Source: Acrocarpospora pleiomorpha
GTDB lineage: Bacteria > Actinomycetota > Actinomycetes > Streptosporangiales > Streptosporangiaceae
Direction: 5' to 3'
DNA: 64,000 nucleotides
Assembly: GCF_009687885.1 (NCBI RefSeq)
Contig: NZ_BLAF01000038.1
Location: 1-64,000 of the forward strand
Part shown: in pieces, positions 18,752 through 25,627 of the stretch
How positions within the stretch are numbered: position 1 is the stretch's first letter
Layout: every line of letters begins with the position of its first letter
Notes under the pieces: model-generated
Database searches by the model: none
The model's input: only the letters and a program-made list of their open reading frames with translations
What the model was told of the DNA's origin: nothing
Translations under genes and position numbers: made by a program

Positions 18752-19263
18752 CAATAGAAACTAATGGGTATCGAGTTAAACTCGACTCTGAACGCGCCTC
18801 GGCCAAATTCGATATGATTGGAATACTAAGCCAGACGCAGGTAACAAGTCGTGAGCTTTGCTCCGCAATCAGACCCGTTCGAATCATTGTAGAATTGTTC
18901 TTGTTCACTGGGGGAAGGTTGCCGTACGCGCTAGTCGGTGGCTTGTTCACGCCAGGCGAGGGTGAAAATCTTGACATTAGAGTCCATCTCTCGGCCGATG
19001 TCGTTTGCGATCTGGAAAATCCCATCAAACGTGCCGGATTGGCTAGGGAATTCGCAGAACCCCTTATGGTGGGGCTGCTGGAAGAGCTCCCTGTTGACGA
19101 TCTACCCGCGGGGGAACTAGTGGTCGATCGAGGCGTATATGACGAGCTCGAGTCTTCAGCCATGTCCTTCCGAATGGCGGGCCGCTTGCTGCGTTCGACT
19201 ACGGCGGCTCTGCTACATAATCGCGACATAGAATCGGCCGTCCGGTACGCCATCGCACGGTAA
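18730..19263 (+). CDS. Candidate immunity protein for the RHS tip
   Basis: I recognise no family for this 177-residue soluble protein. Its start (ATG 18730, GGAGGGG five bases upstream) lies inside the last 22 bases of the RHS gene in another frame, so the two genes are translationally coupled. Position, size and the shared lower-GC codon use with the RHS 3' end are what is expected of an immunity gene for a polymorphic toxin. The toxic activity it would neutralise is not identifiable. A hairpin terminator follows immediately. Confidence 0.7.
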   Translation: MGSSSEITIETNGYRVKLDSERASAKFDMIGILSQTQVTSRELCSAIRPVRIIVELFLFTGGRLPYALVGGLFTPGEGENLDIRVHLSADVVCDLENPIKRAGLAREFAEPLMVGLLEELPVDDLPAGELVVDRGVYDELESSAMSFRMAGRLLRSTTAALLHNRDIESAVRYAIAR

Positions 19264-19265
19264 CC

Positions 19266-19287
19266 AGAGCCCGGATTGCGGGCTCTT
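19266..19287 (+). terminator. Hairpin after the RHS/immunity pair
   Basis: An 8-bp inverted repeat (AGAGCCCG at 19266-19273, CGGGCTCT at 19279-19286) begins three bases after the immunity stop codon. It has a 5-base loop and only a short T run. Confidence 0.6.
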
Positions 19288-19555
19288 CACACCCGAACAG
19301 ATAGTGTGTTCACCCTGCTACGTTCCGCGATGATCCTTCCGTCGCACACCCTCGTCTGGTCTGACGTTTGACCAGGTCACAGATGCCTCTCATCGCTGTG
19401 CGTAGCCGATACCTACCGAAGTCGAGTAACCGGTTGACTACGGAATCTGCTCAGGTGCGGAGAGCCGGATTGCGGCGGCTTGAACTAGATCTCGCTGGCC
19501 TCTGGTTCGTACGGTGTGGGTCCGATCCGGGTAGCTGCCAAGGCAGCCTATGGGC

Positions 19556-20395
19556 TCAGTGGCCGAACTTGTCGGAGTCCACGGCGGTTGACTCGCCGTG
19601 GTCGAGGGCGGTGATGGCGGCGGTTTGTTGGGGGGTGAGGGTGAAGTCGAAGATGTTGATGTTTTCGTGGATTCGTTGGGGGTTGGAGGACTTTGGGATT
19701 GTGACGAGGCCGAGTTCGATGTTCCAGCGCAGGATGACTTGGGCTGGGGTGCGGCCGATTTCTTTGGCGATGTCGATGATGACCGGCTGGTTCAGGACGG
19801 CGGCGCCCTGGCCGCCCAGGGGGGACCATGACTCGGTCACGATGCCGTGTTTGTGGTGGTAGGCGCGGGACTGGTCGCGGGTGACGGCGGGGCTGAGTTG
19901 GATCTGGTTGACGTCGGGGACTACGCCGGTTTCGGTGATGATCCGGTCCAGGTGGGCGGGCTTGAAGTTGGAGGTGCCGATGGCTTTGAGGCGTCCGGCG
20001 TCCAGCAGGTCGGCCAGGCCCTGGAAGGCTTGGACGTAGCGGTCCAGCTGTGGGTTGGGCCAGTGGATGAGTAGCAGGTCGGCGTAGTCCAGGCCGAGGC
20101 GGTCCAGGCCGGCTTGGTAGCCCTGGGCGGCCAGGTCGCGGCCGTGCCAGTGGCGGTCGAACTTGGTGGTGATGAACAGCTCCTCGCGGGCGATTCCGGA
20201 GGCTCTGATGCCGCGGCCGACGCCGAGCTCGTTGCCGTACGCCTCGGCGGTGTCGATCAGGCGGTAGCCGGCCTCGATCGCGGTGGCGACGGCGCGTTCG
20301 GTTTGGGCGTTGCCCATGGGGGAGGTGCCCAGCCCGAGCTGCGGCATGTCGGCGCCATGGAGCAGGCGGACGGTGGGCGCTGCGGCGATGGTCAC
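19556..20395 (-). CDS. Aldo/keto reductase
   Basis: This 279-residue NADPH-dependent oxidoreductase has the (beta/alpha)8 aldo-keto reductase fold. The catalytic tetrad is visible: Asp in LIDTAEAYG (Tyr in the same motif), Lys in FITTKFD, and His in LLLIHWP. NADPH-binding motifs near the end (IPKSSNPQRIHEN) are also intact. It resembles the 2,5-diketo-gluconate reductase/prostaglandin-synthase-like subgroup, but substrate cannot be inferred. It starts with GTG, with AGGAG six bases upstream. It stands alone and is divergent from the S8 protease gene, with no sign of belonging to the lanthipeptide-like locus. Confidence 0.9.
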   Translation of the reverse strand: MTIAAAPTVRLLHGADMPQLGLGTSPMGNAQTERAVATAIEAGYRLIDTAEAYGNELGVGRGIRASGIAREELFITTKFDRHWHGRDLAAQGYQAGLDRLGLDYADLLLIHWPNPQLDRYVQAFQGLADLLDAGRLKAIGTSNFKPAHLDRIITETGVVPDVNQIQLSPAVTRDQSRAYHHKHGIVTESWSPLGGQGAAVLNQPVIIDIAKEIGRTPAQVILRWNIELGLVTIPKSSNPQRIHENINIFDFTLTPQQTAAITALDHGESTAVDSDKFGH

Positions 20396-20563
20396 GGGAT
20401 CTCCTGCGGCTGTCTGGCGGGAATGATGCCGACCCGGAATCGAGGGATCCGCACCCTAACCCGGCAATCTACTTCACGCTTTCACCGGCGCGGCTGGCTC
20501 TGACCCCGATAAGAGGCTGGAAACCCTGGGTCGGGGACAGGCGGGACTAGGGATATTCCTGGG

Positions 20564-22213
20564 GTGACGCTTCGCATTGCTCTGCTTACGGTCGAAAGTG
20601 GACCTGGCGGTGGAGGAGGGGTAGCGGTGCTGGAGGAGAATCCTGCGGAGAACACGGGGCTTGAGGTGGTGGCGGGGGAGTTCAGGGATGAGGGGGTGCG
20701 GTTTGTGGCGCGGCGGCTCATCGTGCAGTTGGCGGAGGGAGCGGGGGAGGATCCGGTCGGGGAGGCGCTGGCGGCGCTGCCGGAGGGGACCACCGTCGTA
20801 CGGGGACCCAGCGCGACCGGGCGGCTCGTGGTGTTGTTGCCGGAGGCGGACACGGTGCTGGCGAATGTGGGGGTCGCGGAGACGACGTCCGCTATCGAGT
20901 ATGTGGAACCGGATGTCGTTGATCGGGCGCAGATCGTGCCGAATGATCCGAGGTTCGCGCAGCAGTGGGGGCCGACCGCGGTGGGTGCGGAGGGAGCCTG
21001 GGATCTGGAGACGGGCGCGGGCAACGTGCTGATCGGGATCATCGATTCGGGGATCTCGATGAGCGCGGACGTGCTTGACCACGACGATCTCCGAGACGGG
21101 GCCAGGATCACGCTCGGGACGGACTTCGTGGACGGGGGGACGCCGCGGGACCTGAACGGGCATGGCACGCATGTGGCGGGGATCGCCGCGGCGGCGGGGA
21201 ACAACGCGACGGGGATCGCGGGGATGAACTGGGGCTCGCCGGTCTACATCTGCCGGACCCTGGACGCGAGCGGGAACGGCGGGTCGGCGGACTTCGCGGA
21301 CGCGGTCGAGGAGATCACCGACTACGCGGTGGCGCGCGGACTGAAGGCGGTCATCAACTACTCGGGCGGCGGCCCGGCGAACAACACCAAGCAGCAGGCC
21401 TGCCAGTACGCCTCCGACCGCGGCATGCTCGTGATCGCCGCCGCAGGGAACGACAACGGAGGGCCGGTGATCTGGCCGGCCGCGTACTCGACGAGCATTC
21501 CGGGCGTGGTCGCCGTCGGGTCGACCGATCCGGGTGACGTGATCTCCAGCTTCTCCAACGTCGGGCCTGAGGTGACGGTCGTCGCGCCGGGGCGGAACAT
21601 TCTGTCCACGCTGCCGACCTACAGCGTCAGCCCGACGCTGCCGCTCAACTACGGCTCACTGAGCGGCACGTCGATGGCGACGCCGCTGGTGACGGGGCTG
21701 GCGGCGCTGATGTGGAGCAGGCATCCGGGCCACACCAACGCCAAGATCAAGCAGTGTTTGCAGGACAGCGCGGTCAAGCTGGGGGCGGCGGCGTTCGACA
21801 ACAGCTGGGGTCACGGGCGGGTGGCCGCGCGGGTGGCGCTGACCTGCGGTGATCTGATCATTCCGGTCACGAGGATCGGGCCGTGCCGGAGCCGGATCGT
21901 GTTGTGCGAGCCGTCCACGCTCACCATCTGCCGTCCGTCGCGGCTGCCGATCCTGTGCCAGACCACGCGGCTCAGCACGGGGTGCGTCAGCGGCCTGCGC
22001 TGTCCGTCGGTGGTCGACGGCTGCCAGTCGAGCCTGGGCTGCAGGTCGGAGCTGTGCGACCCGAACATCCCCGTTCGTCCGCCGGTCGATCCGGTCCTGC
22101 ACGAGATCGTGGGACGGTTGGAGGAACTGGAGCGCCGCGTGGCGGGCGAGTCGTCCGCGAGCCAAGGCGATTGGTTCTACGTGGACGACGACGGCGAAGT
22201 CCACGAGGTCTGA
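20564..22213 (+). CDS. S8 subtilisin-like protease with Cys/Ser/Thr-rich C-terminal tail
   Basis: The protein has 549 residues, a GTG start and no signal peptide. Residues about 46-125 form an inhibitor I9-like propeptide domain (RLIVQL at its start, EYVEPDVVDRAQ at its end). The S8 catalytic domain follows, with Asp161 (IIDSG), His200 (HGTHVAG) and Ser370 (GTSMATP). After the last catalytic-domain strand, residues 436-498 hold nine Cys (441, 448, 456, 465, 474, 480, 487, 493, 498) among fifteen Ser/Thr. A proline linker, a heptad-like helix (about 511-526) and an acidic tail (DGEVHEV) complete it. A Cys-rich tail of this spacing is unusual for an intracellular subtilase. Five bases downstream begins a set of lanthipeptide-synthetase-like genes, so this protein is the best candidate substrate in the locus. 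Confidence 0.88.
   Translation: MTLRIALLTVESGPGGGGGVAVLEENPAENTGLEVVAGEFRDEGVRFVARRLIVQLAEGAGEDPVGEALAALPEGTTVVRGPSATGRLVVLLPEADTVLANVGVAETTSAIEYVEPDVVDRAQIVPNDPRFAQQWGPTAVGAEGAWDLETGAGNVLIGIIDSGISMSADVLDHDDLRDGARITLGTDFVDGGTPRDLNGHGTHVAGIAAAAGNNATGIAGMNWGSPVYICRTLDASGNGGSADFADAVEEITDYAVARGLKAVINYSGGGPANNTKQQACQYASDRGMLVIAAAGNDNGGPVIWPAAYSTSIPGVVAVGSTDPGDVISSFSNVGPEVTVVAPGRNILSTLPTYSVSPTLPLNYGSLSGTSMATPLVTGLAALMWSRHPGHTNAKIKQCLQDSAVKLGAAAFDNSWGHGRVAARVALTCGDLIIPVTRIGPCRSRIVLCEPSTLTICRPSRLPILCQTTRLSTGCVSGLRCPSVVDGCQSSLGCRSELCDPNIPVRPPVDPVLHEIVGRLEELERRVAGESSASQGDWFYVDDDGEVHEV
21869..22057 (+). other. Predicted lanthionine-type modification region in the protease tail
   Basis: These codons cover residues 436-498 of the S8 protease. 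Each of the nine Cys has a Ser or Thr 2-6 residues N-terminal to it, for example Thr436/Cys441, Ser443/Cys448, Ser459/Cys465, Ser476/Cys480, Ser482/Cys487 and Ser495/Cys498. This would permit a ladder of about nine small, non-overlapping thioether rings. The assignment is inferred from residue pattern and from the adjacent kinase/lyase/cyclase genes. Disulfides or metal binding are the alternatives. Confidence 0.5.
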
Positions 22214-22218
22214 CCCCG

Positions 22219-23151
22219 ATGAGCCTCTCCCGCCGGGCCGTACGGCTGCTGCTCGACAGCGGCCTGGTGCGCGCCGCCGACGTGCACCGGTACGGCCTCA
22301 GCGCGCGTGACGTCTCCGAGTCCAACGGTGTCATTCTGGTCGAACTCGGCAACGGCCAGGGCTTCGCCGTCAAGGACGTGGGCACGCCGCGGGAGGGCGG
22401 CCAGGGCGAGCCGGAACGGGAGATCGCGCTCTATCAGGTCGCGGGCGGCACTGCCATGCTGCCCCGGCTGGAGCTGCACGATCCCGACGCGGGGCTGCTC
22501 GTCCTGGAAGGCGTGATCGCGGCGCGGCGGCTGGATCGGCTCGCCGCGCCGCACGATCCGCTCGACCCGCGCTGGGCCGCGGTGTTCGGCCGCACGCTCG
22601 GCGCCTGGCATCACCTGGCGGCCGGGCTGCCCCTGAAACCCGCCCGCCCCTGGCTGCTCGACCTCGACGGCCCGGCCCGCCTCCCGGTCCTGAACCGCCA
22701 CGAACGCCTCAGCTCCCTCACCGCCGACATCCTCGCCGACCCCGCCCACCGCACCGCCCTCTCCACCGTCGGTACGGCCTGGGCCTGCGACACCACCGTC
22801 CACGGCGACATCCGATTCAGCAACGTCCTCATCCGCCCCGGCGGCGACGCCGTCCTGATCGACTGGGAATCCGCCGGGGCGGGCGATTCCCGCTGGGACG
22901 TGGCCGGAGGAATCCAGGAGTACCTCAGCTCCGGCGCCGGCTTCCACCCCCCTTCGACCACGGTCCGCGCTTTCCTCGACGGGTACGCCACGAGCCGACC
23001 AGTTGACCTCCCTCACCTGGCCGCATTCGTGGCTTGCCGCTTGCTGGTACGGGCGCTCCAACTCACCACCTGGCTGGACGACGCCACCACCGAAGTCGCC
23101 CGCCACCGGGCACTGGCCCGAGAGGTCCTGACACAGGAGGCGGCTGCGTGA
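22219..23151 (+). CDS. APH-like kinase, class V lanthipeptide synthetase kinase component (LanK-like)
   Basis: This 310-residue protein has the aminoglycoside-phosphotransferase/Ser-Thr kinase fold. It carries the catalytic loop HGDIRFSNVLI (Asp and Asn present) and the metal-binding IDWESAG in place of DFG. In class V lanthipeptide systems an APH-like kinase phosphorylates Ser/Thr of the precursor before elimination. Here it is followed by HopA1-like and LanC-like genes in the matching order, with GTGA overlaps. It begins 5 bases after the protease stop, so all four genes are probably co-transcribed. Taken alone, the sequence would only be called a phosphotransferase; the specific role comes from context. 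Confidence 0.8.
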   Translation: MSLSRRAVRLLLDSGLVRAADVHRYGLSARDVSESNGVILVELGNGQGFAVKDVGTPREGGQGEPEREIALYQVAGGTAMLPRLELHDPDAGLLVLEGVIAARRLDRLAAPHDPLDPRWAAVFGRTLGAWHHLAAGLPLKPARPWLLDLDGPARLPVLNRHERLSSLTADILADPAHRTALSTVGTAWACDTTVHGDIRFSNVLIRPGGDAVLIDWESAGAGDSRWDVAGGIQEYLSSGAGFHPPSTTVRAFLDGYATSRPVDLPHLAAFVACRLLVRALQLTTWLDDATTEVARHRALAREVLTQEAAA

Positions 23152-24032
23152 TTCATCCGGACATTTCCCGTGCGGGAGCGCTGTTGGCGGGCTTCCCTCC
23201 CGACAAGCCGGATGTGGAGGAGGCGCTTTACTCCTGGTATCTGGCGATGACGCCGCTTCCCGTGAGGGTCGGCGGGCCTACGCCTGTGGATGTCAACCTG
23301 GCTGGGGTTCTTGATGCCGCGCATGCGGACGCGACCCGGTTCGTGGGTGGGTGGCGGGTGGAATCGGTGGTTGATATGGGGGGAGTCGTCGCGTGTAAGG
23401 GGGAGTTCAGGAGGTATTTGGCGCGGGGGGCGTATGTCGTACCGGCTCGGCCTGGGTTGGCGGCGCGGGAAGGGGATGCGCTGCTGGCGCGGGCGGCTTG
23501 GACCTGGTGTGACGCTGAGCATGGGTTTTGGTACACGCGGCAGGGGGAGTGGCCGCCGCCGGGGGCCGATCGGTTGATGCGGACATATCTGAATGTGGCC
23601 CCGGATGATGCGCCTCGGGCGGTTGAGGTTCTCACGGGGTTATTGCGTAAGCATCGTGGGGTTTCGTACCAGCTCAAGACGCCGCTGGAGCATGAGGGCC
23701 GGGCGGATGCGATCGTGTTGTATTTGGGCGCGCCTGATGCGGTGGCGCTGGATGGGGAGCTGCGGGCGGCTGTCCGGGAATTGTGTGATGTGTTGCGACC
23801 TGCGCGGCCGCGATTCTGCGCGGCGATCGCGCCGGGGGTTGGGCAGGCGGAAGGGTCGCTCGACGGGGACAGCTTTGGTGCGGCGAGGTGTCAGGTGCTT
23901 GAGCGGATATGGCGGGAAATGGCGCCTCAGGCGCGTCGTGATCCCACGGTCGTCACTCAGGCGATCGTGAACGGGTTCAAAGCCGCTGGAATCGACCCGG
24001 TTCGTCCGCACTTGCTGGAGGCGTCCTCGTGA
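23148..24032 (+). CDS. HopA1-family lyase-like protein (LanY-like)
   Basis: This 294-residue protein belongs to the type III effector HopA1-like family. Features include a central FWYTRQGEWPPP segment, a RTYLNVAPDDAPRAVEVL block, and the C-terminal PGVGQAEGSLDGDSFGAARC region characteristic of HopA1 proteins in actinomycetes. In class V lanthipeptide synthetases the HopA1-like subunit is the phospho-Ser/Thr lyase that makes dehydroalanine or dehydrobutyrine. The GTG start overlaps the kinase stop by four bases, and its own stop overlaps the cyclase start in the same way, pointing to a stoichiometric complex. No signal peptide or membrane segment is seen. Confidence 0.78.
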   Translation: MIHPDISRAGALLAGFPPDKPDVEEALYSWYLAMTPLPVRVGGPTPVDVNLAGVLDAAHADATRFVGGWRVESVVDMGGVVACKGEFRRYLARGAYVVPARPGLAAREGDALLARAAWTWCDAEHGFWYTRQGEWPPPGADRLMRTYLNVAPDDAPRAVEVLTGLLRKHRGVSYQLKTPLEHEGRADAIVLYLGAPDAVALDGELRAAVRELCDVLRPARPRFCAAIAPGVGQAEGSLDGDSFGAARCQVLERIWREMAPQARRDPTVVTQAIVNGFKAAGIDPVRPHLLEASS

Positions 24033-25423
24033 TCGCGGAGAAACTGGTCAAAGAGGCACTCTGGGATGGCGAGCATGCCACCTGGTTCGGCGACGAATGT
24101 GTGCCGTCACCTTCCGGCGGGAGCACGGTCGTCTACCGCGCAGTCGACGGCGACCTTTACGGCGGCACGGCGGGCATAGGTCTCTACCTGGCCCGATATG
24201 CGGCGATCAGCGGTGACACCGAGGCAGCCCGCACAGCCCGCGGCGCCCTGGCCCACGCCGCCAACTGGGTCAGGCGCACCCGCCCGGACGGCGCACTCCT
24301 GTCCGGTACGGCAGGCGTCGCCACCGCCACCCTCGAAGCCGCCGAACTCCTGGCCGACGACCGCCTGATGGAAACCGCAACCCGCCTCACCCGCCTGACC
24401 TGCCAGCGGATCCCTCAGGCGGTCGACCTGATCTGCGGCAGGGCCGGAACCCTGCTCGCCTTGCTCCACCTGTCCCGAAGCGGCCTCGAAGCCGAACTCG
24501 CCGCGACAACCGCCGACACCCTCGCCCAGAGCTTGATCGACGACGCCCGCCCGGGCCCGGTACGCGGCACCTGCTGGCCATCCGACATCGACACACCCCC
24601 ACTCTGCGGCCTCGCCCACGGTGCCTCCGGCGTCGCCCTCGCCCTCACCGAATGGGGCAAACCAGACGGCCTACGCCTGGCCGCAGAAGCAGCGGACTTC
24701 GAACGCGCCTGGTTCTCCGCCGACCAAGGCAACTGGCCCGACCTGCGAGAAAAGCACTCCTGGTCGATCTACTGGTGTCATGGCGCGCTCGGAATCGGCC
24801 AGGCCAGGCTCCGGCAGTACGACGTAACAGGACACCAGATCTACGCCGCCGAGGCCGGGGTCGCGGTGGACGCGGCACTCCGCCTGATCGCCGCCATGGC
24901 CAACGGAAAACCGGACCTGTCCCTCTGCCACGGCCTGTCCGGCGCGATCGAACTCCTCCTCGACGCCGCGACCACCTTCGGCCAGCCGGCACTCCGCGAG
25001 GCGGCCCGCGACGCCGCCGCCATCGCCGTCGATCTCATAGGCGACGGCTCGTGGCCATGCGGAATCCCCGGCGGCGACGAGAACCCAAGCCTGTTCCTGG
25101 GCCTGGCCGGAATCGGCACCGCCCTACTCCGAGCCCAGCACCCCCAGATCCCCTCCACCGCACTCGCCTATGCTGGAAGAACCATGACAACCCGAGTGAT
25201 CGTGCAACTCAGCCGTTCTCCGGACCCCGAGGACCTACGCCTCCGCGTGGACCGCCTCCGCGCCGCCGTCCCCGGCTGCCAGGTAGAACGAGTGTCCCCC
25301 CACGGCCGAGCCCTCCTCCGCCTCCCCACGGACACCGACGTCGATTCAGCCTTGACCACCCTGAACCAAATCGAAGACGTCGAATACGCCGAACGCGACG
25401 TCATCGACACCGCCCAGGACTAA
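24029..25423 (+). CDS. LanC-like cyclase fused to a subtilisin-propeptide-like domain (LanX-like)
   Basis: The protein has 464 residues and a GTG start overlapping the HopA1 stop. Residues about 30-380 form the LanC alpha-toroid with GxxG repeats (GGTAGIGLYLARY, HGASGVALAL). The zinc ligands are Cys250 (WCHGALGIG) and Cys300-His301 (LCHGLSG), as expected of a lanthionine cyclase. Residues 386-464 form an extra domain starting TTRVIVQL and ending VEYAERDVIDTAQD. This closely parallels the start (RRLIVQL) and end (IEYVEPDVVDRAQ) of the I9-like propeptide of the protease encoded first in the operon. An internal ATG (25184) could also give the domain separately. The domain may bind the protease and bring the cyclase to its Cys-rich tail. 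Confidence 0.85.
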   Translation: MIAEKLVKEALWDGEHATWFGDECVPSPSGGSTVVYRAVDGDLYGGTAGIGLYLARYAAISGDTEAARTARGALAHAANWVRRTRPDGALLSGTAGVATATLEAAELLADDRLMETATRLTRLTCQRIPQAVDLICGRAGTLLALLHLSRSGLEAELAATTADTLAQSLIDDARPGPVRGTCWPSDIDTPPLCGLAHGASGVALALTEWGKPDGLRLAAEAADFERAWFSADQGNWPDLREKHSWSIYWCHGALGIGQARLRQYDVTGHQIYAAEAGVAVDAALRLIAAMANGKPDLSLCHGLSGAIELLLDAATTFGQPALREAARDAAAIAVDLIGDGSWPCGIPGGDENPSLFLGLAGIGTALLRAQHPQIPSTALAYAGRTMTTRVIVQLSRSPDPEDLRLRVDRLRAAVPGCQVERVSPHGRALLRLPTDTDVDSALTTLNQIEDVEYAERDVIDTAQD

Positions 25424-25431
25424 GTCGCCGG

Positions 25432-25600
25432 GTTGCTCGCCGTTATCCGGCGCCGTTTACGTGGGTGATGGTTCTCGCCGCACCGGCGCCAAGAGCGGCT
25501 GCGGCGCTTTATGTTCGCGAAACAGGTTGCGCGGGTCATCGCGTAACTCGTCGTAGTCTGGCGCCGTTTGTGCGGGCGGCGGTTCTGCCGTGTCGGCGCC
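25432..25600. repeat. Two imperfect ~58-bp repeats with 111-bp period
   Basis: Unit 1 (25432-25490) and unit 2 (25543-25600) share GT--CTCG-CGT--TC-GGCGCCGTTT. Each contains a segment flanked by GGCGCC at both ends (25449-25490 and 25560-25600), so each can also fold back. They lie between the convergent ends of the cyclase gene and the kinase gene. They may act as a terminator region or be a small interspersed repeat. Confidence 0.55.
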
Positions 25601-25627
25601 GAGGGGCGCGGCAATTGGCTGGGGGTT

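Noticed and set aside
20564..22213. Secreted subtilisin, cleaved precursor type.
   Set aside because: There is no signal peptide or Tat motif at the N-terminus, so a classical secreted subtilisin is not supported.
22177..23106. Long minus-strand frame opposite the kinase gene.
   Set aside because: High-GC antisense shadow; the plus strand has complete kinase motifs and tight coupling to its neighbours.
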